Positions 1-7,768 of a stretch of DNA of 15,911 bases are shown piece after piece. Source of the DNA: JASMTM01 sp964441735 (lineage in GTDB: Bacteria; Thermotogota; Thermotogae; Petrotogales; Kosmotogaceae); assembly GCA_964441735.1 (NCBI GenBank), contig CAYTVB010000042.1, positions 1 through 15,911 of the forward strand, given 5' to 3'. Below the pieces are notes generated by a model, which was given only the letters and a program-made list of their open reading frames with translations, had not been told where the DNA came from and searched no databases. A program made the position numbers and the translations under genes. Every line of letters begins with the position of its first letter. The first letter of the stretch is position 1.

Positions 1-54
1 CTCTTCAGCGGGGGGTACGCCGCGGGCTACTACAGCTACCTCTGGTCCGAGGTG
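1..54 (+). other. Fragment of an M3-family oligopeptidase (C-terminal conserved motif)
   Basis: Frame 1 reads LFSGGYAAGYYSYLWSEV, which closely matches the conserved C-terminal stretch of M3 metallopeptidases (oligopeptidase A / peptidyl-dipeptidase Dcp: F-x-GGYAAGYYSY-x-W). In that family this stretch is followed by about 50 further residues starting roughly LDADAF, but here the reading changes at once to unrelated sequence. By hand count about 36 of the 54 bases are G or C, far above the sequence that follows. It could be a real recombination joint or an assembly chimera at a contig edge, and the window cannot separate the two. Confidence 0.7.
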
Positions 55-405
55 GCGTCAAAGAAAGCCCTTAGAGAAGCAAGCACCTTACTGGCAAATT
101 ACTTTGTTGATCAGCTATTCGCGCAAAAACCCGATGAATATGTTGCTCTGGAACAGATCGAGGTTCTGATAACAGGGCTCAGTAGTTATAGTCAGCTTAT
201 GGAGTTTGAAGAGGCTCTTGAACAGATCGATGGAATTTCGGAAATTCACAGACAGAGTTATGCAGGGGGTATTGCAAGACTCACCTTGAAGAGTTCAATA
301 ACAGCTAGTGAGATAACCGACGCTCTATTCCGATGGCCTTTCGATTCTTTCGACCTTGATGTTACGTACTTCTCGTCTTCTAAAATCGAACTTAAGGCAA
401 TGTAA
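52..405 (+). CDS. Small alpha/beta domain protein, 5' end unresolved
   Basis: This reading frame of about 117 residues ends at TAA 403-405. It opens with an amphipathic helix (about residues 3-25, containing LLANYFVDQL). A beta-alpha-beta-beta type domain follows, with IEVLITGLSSYSQLMEFEEA, then GISEIHRQSYAGGIARLTL, and a last strand ending SSSKIELKAM. The pattern resembles the small repeated domains of LPP20/FlgT-type envelope proteins, but that is a fold-level impression, not a firm assignment. The frame is continuous with the M3 peptidase fragment upstream. The GTG at 52 has no convincing ribosome binding site, so the true N-terminus, and probably a signal peptide, is missing. The gene may have belonged with the decayed gene that starts about 45 bases downstream. 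Function unknown. Confidence 0.45.
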   Translation: MASKKALREASTLLANYFVDQLFAQKPDEYVALEQIEVLITGLSSYSQLMEFEEALEQIDGISEIHRQSYAGGIARLTLKSSITASEITDALFRWPFDSFDLDVTYFSSSKIELKAM

Positions 406-449
406 AGAGAAGAAAATTTCTAGAGTTAAAATTTCCGATAAGGGGTCTG

Positions 450-1680
450 ATGAATCTTGAGAAGCTGGAATATTCGAGAGATTTGGTGAGCGACATTTCA
501 GCTCTAGTAAACAATGCAGGAATTGCATCTGGGACTATGTTGATATTAGCAATACCTACCTTAAACTCACACCTGGATCACAGAATATGAATGATATTAA
601 AGCCCTTATTGATAAATGTGCTGAAGTTCGCTACGAACCACAAAGAAATTATGAAAGTTCCGGAGCATATACATATTATCCCCATGACGACATCAATTGT
701 AAAATGAAAATACCTTCAAGTTGTTTGAACTTGCCCAGGAACAATGGATGGAAGCACGGTAGTTTCACAGATACGGGGATCTTAGCAACGCAGAGCGGCA
801 TATAAACTATGCAGAATCCACTCTTCTCAATGCTTATACTGTAATCAGTGCATATCATGGAGTAGACGATGAAGAGATTGCCAGAGCTGAAAGAGTCCTA
901 CAGTATTATCGTAAAGATGCATATGAATCAGCGAAGTTTGTTACACTATTTAATTTTGGTCCTAAAGGTTATGAAGTGGCCTAGAAACTCTGTATGCTTG
1001 ATTACTTAATGGTAGAGGGGTTAATGCAAGGCTGGGATGAAGCATTAAAGACTCTGGTGTTTCGAATAGTGCTGGACATGCTTATTGACACAAGCGGAAT
1101 ACTTAGAGACAGTGCCATTTCGGATGACAATGCATACAACAATTTACGTATTCTTTTATCTGACGATGCATTTGTGAAAGTGCTCATTGCTGAATATGCA
1201 GTCAATGGTCTGGTAACACAAGGTATAGAAGAAGTCGTAGAATCAGCATTAAAATGGCTAGAGAACAATCGGGAGATCTTCACCGAATAGTCATTCCTTT
1301 TGAAGTTTTGGCCACACTCATTGAGACTCCTGAAAACACTGATCTAGTAGAAAAAGGAGGATTCACAATAGTACAACGCGGTGACGAGTACAGAGTGTTG
1401 CTAACTTAAGACCTTTAGATAGGGAAATACCCCGTAACCTTCAATGAATATGACGCATTTTGTGAGGAAATGAAAAGAGACAAACTTCATGACAGACCAA
1501 AGGGGTACAAAGATAAATGCACTGCCCATGACAGGACCAAACGATTCTGTCTTTGAATACACTGGCAGTGACGATCCCGGTGAAGTAGCCTAGTATAAGG
1601 TAGGCAAATGGGCCAATTATCTATATGGTGAAAGAGCCTATATAATGTTAAGCCTTATTGCCAAAACTGTTCTTGCCTGG
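450..1680 (+). pseudogene. Decayed gene with a C-terminal formylglycine-generating-enzyme (FGE-sulfatase) domain
   Basis: A coding signal runs through the whole stretch but changes frame and meets stops. The pieces are: frame of 450 (MNLEKLEYSRDLVSDISALV...); frame of 587 from about 540 to 690 (YVDISNTYLKLTPGSQNMND...); frame of 706 to 1290 (ENTFKLFELAQEQWMEAR, stop 760, FHRYGDLSNAERHINYAES..., stop 982, KLCMLDYLMVEGLMQGW...); then frame of 1284 (IVIPFEVLATLIETPENTD, LVEKGGFTIVQ). From about 1340 it matches the FGE/sulfatase-modifying-factor family: LLT-stop-DL-stop-IGKYPVTFNEYDAFCE corresponds to the family's TYDFYIGKYEVTFDEYDAFCE-like motif, with stops at 1407 and 1416 where Tyr is usual. 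YTGSDDPGEVA-stop-Y (1555-1596) corresponds to a later family motif ending EVAWY, with TAG (1591) in place of Trp. The middle of the domain, including the VSW and LPTEAEWEYAARGG region, is missing, and so is the catalytic C-terminal part. The sequence up to 1290 has no recognised domain. With at least four stops, three frameshifts and a deletion, it cannot make a functional enzyme. Confidence 0.75.
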
Positions 1681-1772
1681 CTGGTTTTTTCCGGAGTGAT
1701 GCAGCCTGCATGAAGCTGATGAGAATATGAGAGTTTTAAGATATTAAAATTTTTTTGACCTAAAAACTAAAA

Positions 1773-1802
1773 TTGGTTGTTTCTCCCCCAAATCCTTATA
1801 AC
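1773..1802 (+). promoter_or_regulatory. Candidate promoter for the catabolic operon
   Basis: TTGGTT (1773-1778), an 18-base gap and TATAAC (1797-1802) lie in the AT-rich leader upstream of the first operon gene. The region from about 1712 to 1974 holds no convincing gene. It is T-rich and contains several TATA-like strings, so other promoter choices exist, for example around TTGACC at 1755 or TTGAAA at 1901. No clear operator palindrome was found. Confidence 0.3.
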
Positions 1803-1957
1803 ATCCTAAACTTAATATACTGGATTACCTTACTTCATATATTGGGTTCCCTTTCCTTCTATATATTTCTTAATGTTTTATCGAAGTGGGGTACTTTCTT
1901 TTGAAATAAAGGCTATATATGTTAAATTTTACTTATCCATCTTTGTTTTTGTTTTCG

Positions 1958-1964
1958 AAAGGAG
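1958..1964 (+). promoter_or_regulatory. Ribosome binding site deciding a TTG start
   Basis: AAAGGAG lies 10 bases before the TTG at 1975. It supports that codon as the start of the nitrilase rather than the in-frame ATG at 1873, whose extra 34 residues are hydrophobic and unlike the family. Confidence 0.6.
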
Positions 1965-1974
1965 AACACCAAAT

Positions 1975-2883
1975 TTGCAAAGAATAACAGCTTCTCTGAT
2001 ACAGTTTAAAGTTGAACCAATGAATATTGAGAAAAATCTGCAAAAAGCTTACTCTTTGCTTTCTGACTGTGTAAAGAAAACCGATTCCAGTCTTATCGTT
2101 TTTCCTGAATCCTTTACCACAGGTTTTACGCCCAAAGGTACTGTTCAAGAGCTCTGGAATGCAATTGACCCGATACCAGGTCCGACAACCGTTAGAGCAA
2201 TAAAATGGGCAAAAGAATTCAACACTTATCTTTGCTTTCCTACATATGAACGGGGTGAAGAATTTCCAGTTGTATATAACAGCGCAGCATTAATAGGACC
2301 GGAGGGATTATTGGGAGTTTATAGAAAGACTCATCCTTTTCCCAATGAACGTCTAGCAGCAGGAGGGTGGACCACCCCGGGGAATAAACCTTTCTGTATG
2401 GAAACACCTATTGGCAAAATTGGCATTGTTATTTGTTATGATGGAGATTTTCCTGAGCTTTCAAGAGTTACTGCACTTATGGGAGCCGAAATCATTTGTA
2501 GACCCTCAGCTTTTTTAAGAACCTACGATCAATGGGAACTAACGAATAAAGCAAGAGCGTATGATAATCACGTATATTGGCTGGCTACCAACCTTGTTGG
2601 TGAAGATGCAAGGGGAGCGAGTTTTTTTGGCTCTTCAATGATTGTTCATCCATCCGGGCAAAAAATGGCTCAGGCTTCTGGTTGTGACGAGTTTGTATGG
2701 GCAGAACTTGACCCTGAACCTATTAAAACCATCTCACCATCAAGCTCCAGAAAACAAAACTTTGACCATCTGCAGGACAGAAACCTTATAGCATACAATA
2801 ATATTTTAGACGAGGGCAAGAGTAGCTTTGAGCCTAATAAAAGAATCCCCACAAAGGAAACAGGAGGAGATGAACTTGTCTAA
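1975..2883 (+). CDS. Nitrilase-superfamily amidohydrolase (carbon-nitrogen hydrolase)
   Basis: A 302-residue protein of normal family length. It shows the catalytic Glu-Lys-Cys triad: E45 in VFPESFTTGF, K118 in GVYRKTHPFPNE and C154 in GIVICYDGDFPELSR. The first strand (ITASLIQFKVEP) and the later region WELTNKARAYDNHVYWLATN are also typical. These enzymes hydrolyse amides, ureides or nitriles through a cysteine thioester in the cytoplasm. The CYDGDFPE form around the nucleophile fits amidases, omega-amidases or carbamoylases better than true nitrilases, but the substrate cannot be read from the sequence. It starts at TTG 1975 behind AAAGGAG. It heads the operon and overlaps the CoA-transferase gene, so it probably removes an amide or ureido group from an intermediate of the same pathway. 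Confidence 0.87.
   Translation: MQRITASLIQFKVEPMNIEKNLQKAYSLLSDCVKKTDSSLIVFPESFTTGFTPKGTVQELWNAIDPIPGPTTVRAIKWAKEFNTYLCFPTYERGEEFPVVYNSAALIGPEGLLGVYRKTHPFPNERLAAGGWTTPGNKPFCMETPIGKIGIVICYDGDFPELSRVTALMGAEIICRPSAFLRTYDQWELTNKARAYDNHVYWLATNLVGEDARGASFFGSSMIVHPSGQKMAQASGCDEFVWAELDPEPIKTISPSSSRKQNFDHLQDRNLIAYNNILDEGKSSFEPNKRIPTKETGGDELV
2862..2867 (+). promoter_or_regulatory. Ribosome binding site with two possible starts
   Basis: AGGAGG lies inside the 3' end of the nitrilase gene. It is only 2 bases from ATG 2870 but 8 bases from the in-frame TTG 2876. TTG 2876 (MSKPLED...) has the better spacing and matches family N-termini. ATG 2870 could use the weaker AAAGGA further upstream. Confidence 0.5.
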
Positions 2884-4060
2884 ACCTCTTGAAGATTTAT
2901 TGGTGATTGATCTCACCAGAGTACTTGCCGGTCCTTTTTGTACAATGCTGCTGTGCGATATGGGTGCTTTTGTTATTAAAATAGAAATGCCTGAAAAGGG
3001 AGACGATTCCAGGTATTTCAATCCCGTGATAGGAAATGAAAGTGCCTATTTTATGAGCATAAACAGGGGCAAAAAAAGTATAACTCTTAATTTGAAGAAT
3101 AAAAAAGGCAAAGAATTATTTTTGAAACTTGTTGAGAAAGCTGATATTTTAGTTGAGAATTTTAGACCTGGCGTTATGGACCGGCTGGATCTTTCTTTCG
3201 AAAAATTAAGCAAAATAAATCCTGCTTTAATATATGCAAGTAGTACCGGTTTTGGTCAGACAGGCCCAAAAAGCAAAAAAGCAGCCTATGATCTCATAAT
3301 ACAGGGGTTAAGTGGCATGATGAGCATAACAGGTCCTGATGAGAATGCACCGACAAAAGTTGGTAGTTCGATTGCAGATATTTTTTCTGGAACATTTACC
3401 TGTATTGGAATACTTGCAGCATTACAAAACAGAGAAAAAACCGGATTAGGACAAATGGTCGATGTTGCTATGCTTGATAGCATGATCTCTGTTCTGGAGA
3501 ATGCAATAGTCAGATATTCAGCAACTGGCAGTATCCCCAGGCCAATTGGGAACAGACATCCCTCAATAGCACCATTCGCTTCTTTTGAAACTTCAAATGG
3601 AATGATAAATATAGCAATAGGAAACAATACCTTGTGGGAGAAATTCTGTAATATCATAGATAAGCCTGAATTAATAAATGATGAGCGTTTTCATAGTAAT
3701 CCTTTGCGTGTGAAAAATATTGAAGCCCTTACGGAATTAATCACAGAACAATTAAAGCAAAAAACATCTGAAGAATGGCTCGAAATATTTGAAACCAATA
3801 ATATACCTTCTGGAAAGATCAACAATGTAGAGGAAATGATGAATGATCCACAGGTTATAGCCAGAGAGATGCTTGTGGATGTAATTCAGAAATCTGGACC
3901 AGTAAAAATGCCTGGAGTCCCCATTAAATTATCCCGTACACCTGCTGAAATAAGCGGTCCAGCTCCCGAACTTGGGGAACATAATGAGGAGATATTTTCA
4001 ACGTTTCTTGACCTAAATAAAGATGAAATTAACAAGCTCAAAGATGAGAACATCATTTGA
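2870..4060 (+). CDS. Class III CoA-transferase (CaiB/BaiF family)
   Basis: A 396-residue protein with features of the formyl-CoA transferase/CaiB/BaiF family: N-terminal KPLEDLLVIDLTRVLAGPFC, then GAFVIKIEMPEKGDDSR, NRGKKSITLNLKNKKGKELF, ADILVENFRPGVMDRL and ASSTGFGQTGP. The GSSIADIFSG segment places D170 at the position of the catalytic Asp (Asp169 of Oxalobacter formyl-CoA transferase). The C-terminal PGVPIKLSRTPAEISGPAPELGEHNEEI is also typical. Members move CoA between carboxylates through an aspartyl-CoA mixed anhydride, acting as interlocked dimers. It overlaps the nitrilase gene by 14 bases, or 8 if TTG 2876 is used. It probably activates the organic acid released at the end of the pathway. 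The family contains the oxalate-accepting Frc enzymes, but sequence alone does not give the substrate. Confidence 0.9.
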   Translation: MNLSKPLEDLLVIDLTRVLAGPFCTMLLCDMGAFVIKIEMPEKGDDSRYFNPVIGNESAYFMSINRGKKSITLNLKNKKGKELFLKLVEKADILVENFRPGVMDRLDLSFEKLSKINPALIYASSTGFGQTGPKSKKAAYDLIIQGLSGMMSITGPDENAPTKVGSSIADIFSGTFTCIGILAALQNREKTGLGQMVDVAMLDSMISVLENAIVRYSATGSIPRPIGNRHPSIAPFASFETSNGMINIAIGNNTLWEKFCNIIDKPELINDERFHSNPLRVKNIEALTELITEQLKQKTSEEWLEIFETNNIPSGKINNVEEMMNDPQVIAREMLVDVIQKSGPVKMPGVPIKLSRTPAEISGPAPELGEHNEEIFSTFLDLNKDEINKLKDENII

Positions 4061-4070
4061 CCGGACAAAT

Positions 4071-4772
4071 ATGATTTTTATACAGGCCAAAAGCATAAGT
4101 TCTGATTGGTATAGAGAATGCAAAATATTCAATGTAAAAACCATATATAAAAATGTTATCAATCTGTGTGATCATAAGGGGTACAGATATAGTTTACTAA
4201 GGTATGAAGATGACTTTCAACCAAGGTCAGCGATTGTTGATGATCTTACTATTTTAGATAATAACTCTAAAGAAGTTATGGTCTCTTTAAATCATGCAAA
4301 GGAAAGCTTTTCTCCAAAGGTCAATTATAGGCGTCCAAAAATTAGATGGAAAAATATATGGAGAGAATGGCTTGAATTTCTAAATATTAAATCATTAAAT
4401 ATAATAATTAAATACCTTGATAACCTGGAGTTTCTTATTGGTCTTGGAGCAGGAACCACACCGGCTGGAGATGATTTTCTAACCGGTTACATAACTGGTT
4501 CTTTATGCGTAAAAAGGGCACTTAAAACTGGTTTCACTGAGAAAATAATGGAGAATCTTCACAGAACTACCTGGTTTTCCAGACAAATGTTAGAAGATGC
4601 TTTAAGAGGACTTGTTTGGAAAAGAGGAAAAGAGTTTTGTTTAGCACTTTCAGAGGATTCTATGGAAAAGCTTTTAAAGAGTGTAAGTGGTATCGATTCA
4701 TGGGGACATTTATCAGGCAAAGCATGGTTGGCGGGTTTTGCTTATGCAATTGAATCAAAAGCAGATAGCTGA
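4071..4772 (+). CDS. allH: DUF2877 protein, AllH/YlbF-like (putative carbamoyltransferase subunit)
   Basis: Read from ATG 4071 the protein has 233 residues. Its core motif GLGAGTTPAGDDFLTG (about residues 124-139) corresponds to GKGPGLTPSHDDTLSG of E. coli YlbF/AllH, and the C-terminal SGIDSWGHLSGKAWLAGFAYA also fits. In E. coli this protein is reported to act with FdrA (AllF) and YlbE (AllG) as oxamate carbamoyltransferase. All three families are adjacent here, supporting the same complex. The start is uncertain: in-frame ATGs at 4023 and 4044 would overlap the CoA-transferase gene by 38 or 17 bases, and none has a strong ribosome binding site. ATG 4071 was chosen because MIFIQAKSISS lines up with the E. 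coli N-terminus MTIIHPLLASSS. At 233 residues it is somewhat shorter than the E. coli protein (about 270). Confidence 0.72.
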   Translation: MIFIQAKSISSDWYRECKIFNVKTIYKNVINLCDHKGYRYSLLRYEDDFQPRSAIVDDLTILDNNSKEVMVSLNHAKESFSPKVNYRRPKIRWKNIWREWLEFLNIKSLNIIIKYLDNLEFLIGLGAGTTPAGDDFLTGYITGSLCVKRALKTGFTEKIMENLHRTTWFSRQMLEDALRGLVWKRGKEFCLALSEDSMEKLLKSVSGIDSWGHLSGKAWLAGFAYAIESKADS

Positions 4773-4786
4773 ATGGGTGATAGTTT

Positions 4787-6325
4787 TTGAAGAAAGTAAA
4801 GATAATAAAAGGAAAATACTATGACAGCGTAACGTTGATGCTTGTTGCAAAAGAACTAAAGAAGCATCCAGAAATAAATGATGCGACCCTTAATATGGCA
4901 ACTGAAGCTAACATACATATAATTGAAGATGCAGGCTTCGAGCTTAATAAAGCAAATGTTACTCCCGATGATCTTTTAATAGGTATTGACTGCGAGGGAA
5001 CTAACTGTGATAAATATTTTGATGTTGCTGAAAAATATCTAAAGGATCAACCATGGAGTGAAGACACGGAAGTTAAAGAATATAGACCCAAATCAATATC
5101 TGGAGCTATTTCTCTACTTCAAAACGCCAATTTAGCACTTATTTCTGTTGCAGGTAAGTATGCTGCTAACGAAGCTATGAAATCCCTGGAAAATAATTTG
5201 AACGTCATGTTGTACTCAGATAATGTATCTTTAAATGACGAAATTAAACTAAAAAACTATGCAAAAAAGAAAAATTTACTGGTTATGGGGCCTGATTGCG
5301 GAACAGCATTGATAAAAGGAAAGGGTCTTGGTTTTTGCAATGAATGTCCAAAAGGACCTATTGGAATTGTATCCGCTTCCGGAACCGGACTGCAAGAAGT
5401 GATGGTTCAATTATCCCATCGCAATATCGGCGTAAAGCATGCTATTGGTACAGGAGGTAGAGATGTTAAATCTGAAGTAGGAGCAATTTCTTTCATTTCA
5501 GGTTTAGATGCACTGGCTGATGACGATGATATAAAAATAATTATTGCCATAGGAAAACCTCCGTCACCTGATATCAGGGAATTGATAATCAACAAATTAA
5601 AGAAAATAAATAAATCAGCAGTAGTCTGTTTCATGGGTGACAAACCCGAAAATGATGAAGAAAGAATTAAATATACGACAGAATTAGAAGAATGTGCCGA
5701 AGTAACCTCAACAATGCTAAAAGGTGGAAACTGTACTCAGTCGAGAAAAAAATTGTCAAAAGAAATTGAAGATTCGATTAATCAGTATAAAAACACAAAT
5801 GTAAAGAAAGGTTTTCTTAGAGGACTTTTCACAGGTGGAACACTTTGTTACGAGGCACAATACATAGCCAGCAAAAAAATAAACAACATTTATAGCAATG
5901 TGCCACTAAATAAGAAAATGAAACTGAAGGATAGTCTGAATCCAGTTGGCCATTCATTCATAGATTATGGCGAGGATGAATTCACACAGGGAAGACTTCA
6001 TCCAATGATCGATCCCGCTTTTAGATCTGAGCAGATTTTAAAACAATCAAAAGATTCAGAAGTTTCAGTAATATTATTCGACGTGGTACTGGGATATGGA
6101 TGTGCCTCAGACCCTGTAAATGAAATCATTGAATCAATAAAAAGTGTTGCCCCTCAAAACAGGCCTCTATACGTTGCGTATATTTGTGGAACAAAAGATG
6201 ATCCTCAAAAACTGGAGATACAAAAAAATAGGCTTCAAAAAGAAGGAGTCATTGTATGCAGAAGTAATGCTAGAGCTGCATACCTTGCGTCAAGCATTGT
6301 TTCAGAAAGAGGTGATGGACATTAG
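4787..6325 (+). CDS. allF: FdrA/AllF-like protein (succinyl-CoA-synthetase-like; putative oxamate carbamoyltransferase subunit)
   Basis: A 512-residue protein with FdrA hallmarks. MATEANIHIIEDAGF is near residue 38 and VMGPDCGTALIKGKGLGFCN at 166-185. GPIGIVSASGTGLQEVM (190-206) plus IGTGGRDVKSEVGA form the Rossmann-like CoA-ligase core shared with succinyl-CoA synthetase. GHSFIDYGEDEFTQGRLHPM is at 388-407 and FDVVLGYGCASDP at 431-443. FdrA was long annotated as an acyl-CoA synthetase; in E. coli the allantoin-locus protein is now assigned to oxamate carbamoyltransferase, where such a fold could handle phosphoryl or carbamoyl transfer. It starts at TTG 4787, 5 bases after GGGTGAT, and 14 bases after the DUF2877 gene. 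Its end overlaps the next small gene. It is shorter than the E. coli protein (about 555 residues); the small downstream gene may supply the missing tail. Confidence 0.88.
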   Translation: MKKVKIIKGKYYDSVTLMLVAKELKKHPEINDATLNMATEANIHIIEDAGFELNKANVTPDDLLIGIDCEGTNCDKYFDVAEKYLKDQPWSEDTEVKEYRPKSISGAISLLQNANLALISVAGKYAANEAMKSLENNLNVMLYSDNVSLNDEIKLKNYAKKKNLLVMGPDCGTALIKGKGLGFCNECPKGPIGIVSASGTGLQEVMVQLSHRNIGVKHAIGTGGRDVKSEVGAISFISGLDALADDDDIKIIIAIGKPPSPDIRELIINKLKKINKSAVVCFMGDKPENDEERIKYTTELEECAEVTSTMLKGGNCTQSRKKLSKEIEDSINQYKNTNVKKGFLRGLFTGGTLCYEAQYIASKKINNIYSNVPLNKKMKLKDSLNPVGHSFIDYGEDEFTQGRLHPMIDPAFRSEQILKQSKDSEVSVILFDVVLGYGCASDPVNEIIESIKSVAPQNRPLYVAYICGTKDDPQKLEIQKNRLQKEGVIVCRSNARAAYLASSIVSERGDGH

Positions 6326-6500
6326 TTTAAAGGACCTGCTAAAAAATGGGCCCACTGTAATTAACGTGGGCATGGAAGGTTTTTACAAAGATTTGTTAAA
6401 TCAAAAAGTCAATGTAATTCAGGTTGAATGGAAACCTCCACTTACAGAAAATAAGCTTCTTGAAAAATTAAAGAAAATTGGAGGAAAATCAGATGAATAA
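6315..6500 (+). CDS. FdrA C-terminal-domain-like small protein
   Basis: A 61-residue protein: MDISLKDLLKNGPTVINVGM, then EGFYKDLLNQKVNVIQVEWK, PPLTENKLLEKLKK and a charged end. The pattern NVGxExF...L..Q.V.VxQVxWxPP resembles the short stand-alone 'FdrA domain' proteins and N- or C-terminal segments seen next to DUF1116 in FdrA loci. It starts at ATG 6315 inside the last codons of fdrA (11-base overlap, shifted frame) and overlaps the DUF1116 start by 8 bases, so translation is probably coupled on both sides. GTG 6312 is an alternative start; AGAGG at 6308-6312 is very close to either codon. It is likely a detached piece of FdrA or DUF1116 that joins the same complex. A sequencing frameshift splitting a longer FdrA is the main alternative. 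Confidence 0.65.
   Translation: MDISLKDLLKNGPTVINVGMEGFYKDLLNQKVNVIQVEWKPPLTENKLLEKLKKIGGKSDE
6480..6484 (+). promoter_or_regulatory. Ribosome binding site deciding the DUF1116 start
   Basis: GGAGG lies 8 bases before ATG 6493. This favours that codon over the in-frame TTG at 6478, which the site itself overlaps. Confidence 0.65.
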
Positions 6501-7746
6501 TGTTGAAAAAGCAAACAATATTGCACTGGAAAGACTGCAAAAATCCGAACCATGTATAGTTGGATTAGGCATTGCCAAAGATGTTATACCCAATTATGAA
6601 GACAACATGATTTTGCATGCCGGTCCACCAATAACCTGGGAAAGAATGTCAGGACCAATGATTGGTGGAGTTACGGGAGCAGTAATCTATGAAGGTTGGG
6701 CTAACTCACCGGAAGAAGCAAAAGAATATGTAAATAAAGGCAATACAGTTTTTGAGCCATGCCACCATCATAATGCAGCGGGTCCAATGGCGGGAATTAT
6801 TTCCCCAACCATGCCTGTCTGGATAATTGAGGATAGTAAGACAAAAAGAAGAAGCTATGCAACTCTCAACGAAGGACTGGGAAAAGTATTAAGAATGGGA
6901 GCATTCAGTCAGGAAGTTATCAAAAAACTTAATTGGATGAAAGATGTACTGTATCCAATCCTTAAGGTCGGTATAGAAATTCATGTCCAAGAAAAGGGAG
7001 GTATTAATCTTAAAACAATAATTTCTCAATCCCTTCACATGGGAGATGAATTGCATAACAGAAATAAAGCAGCAACTTCATTATTAATAAGAACCATTTC
7101 TTCCTCTCTTGTCAGAGCATCAAATGATAAGAAAAGCCTTTCGAAAGTTATTGATTTCATGGCTGGAAATGATCATTTCTTTTTAAACCCGGGAATGGCA
7201 GCGGCCAAGCTTTCTCTAGACAATATTGGATTTGTGGAAAACTCTTCAATCGTTACTGTGATGGCCAGAAACGGGACAGATTTTGGTATCCAGATAGCCG
7301 GTCTTGGCAACGAATGGTTTACGTGTGAAGCAGCTTTACCTGATGTACTTCTTTTTCCTGGATTTACTAAAGAAGATGTAAACAGAGATATTGGCGACAG
7401 TGCGATTATGGAAACATATGGAGTTGGAGGTTTTGCTTTGGCTTGTGCTCCTGCCATTGTTCAGTTCGTTGGCGGTTCTCCTAAAGATGCACTTAACTAT
7501 ACACTTGAAATGTATGAAATATGTGAAACTGAAAATCAAGATTTCACTGTTCCGTCTCTTAATTTCAGGGGGACACCCACAGGAATAGATTTAATAAAAG
7601 TCATAGAAACAGGTATTACACCGATACTGGATACTGGAGCAGCTCATAAAGAACCTGGTAAAGGACAGGTGGGTGCAGGTATTGTAAGAATGCCCGGAGA
7701 GGCCTTCAAAAAGGCTGCGGAAGCTTTTGTATCACGATATCAATAA
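6493..7746 (+). CDS. allG: DUF1116 protein, AllG/YlbE-like (putative oxamate carbamoyltransferase subunit)
   Basis: A 417-residue protein, very close to the E. coli YlbE/AllG length (about 419) and similar throughout: LHAGPPITWERMSGPMIGG (about 41-59), YEGWANSPEEA, FEPCHHHNAAGPMAGI (87-102), NEGLGKVLRMGA, SIVTVMARNGTDFGIQIAGL, GDSAIMETYGVGGFALACAP and a C-terminal VIETGITPILDTGAAHKEPG followed by GQVGAGIVRMP. The histidine-rich CHHHN stretch is a plausible active-site or metal-site region, which is inference. With FdrA and DUF2877 it should form the enzyme that takes a carbamoyl group from a ureido acid such as oxalurate to phosphate, giving carbamoyl phosphate. It starts at ATG 6493 behind GGAGG and overlaps the small gene upstream by 8 bases. 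Confidence 0.9.
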   Translation: MNNVEKANNIALERLQKSEPCIVGLGIAKDVIPNYEDNMILHAGPPITWERMSGPMIGGVTGAVIYEGWANSPEEAKEYVNKGNTVFEPCHHHNAAGPMAGIISPTMPVWIIEDSKTKRRSYATLNEGLGKVLRMGAFSQEVIKKLNWMKDVLYPILKVGIEIHVQEKGGINLKTIISQSLHMGDELHNRNKAATSLLIRTISSSLVRASNDKKSLSKVIDFMAGNDHFFLNPGMAAAKLSLDNIGFVENSSIVTVMARNGTDFGIQIAGLGNEWFTCEAALPDVLLFPGFTKEDVNRDIGDSAIMETYGVGGFALACAPAIVQFVGGSPKDALNYTLEMYEICETENQDFTVPSLNFRGTPTGIDLIKVIETGITPILDTGAAHKEPGKGQVGAGIVRMPGEAFKKAAEAFVSRYQ

Positions 7747-7768
7747 TTAAATATAAGGAGGAGTTCAA

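Noticed and set aside
450..1680. Stop-codon recoding (TAG read as an amino acid), since four of the five clear in-frame stops in the decayed gene are TAG.
   Set aside because: The region also has several frameshifts, a TAA stop and a deleted domain centre, and TAG ends the intact FdrA and ferredoxin genes normally. Ordinary decay explains it.
1699..1711. Inverted repeat ATGCAG-C-CTGCAT as an operator or terminator.
   Set aside because: The arms are only six bases, there is no T tract, and it lies at the edge of decayed coding sequence about 260 bases before the operon start.
1873..1974. N-terminal extension of the nitrilase from ATG 1873.
   Set aside because: The extra 34 residues are hydrophobic and unlike the family, while TTG 1975 has a well-placed AAAGGAG and begins at the normal first strand.
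5407..5643. Minus-strand open frames inside the operon genes, such as this one within FdrA.
   Set aside because: They lie opposite well-supported genes, have no ribosome binding sites and no recognisable protein features.
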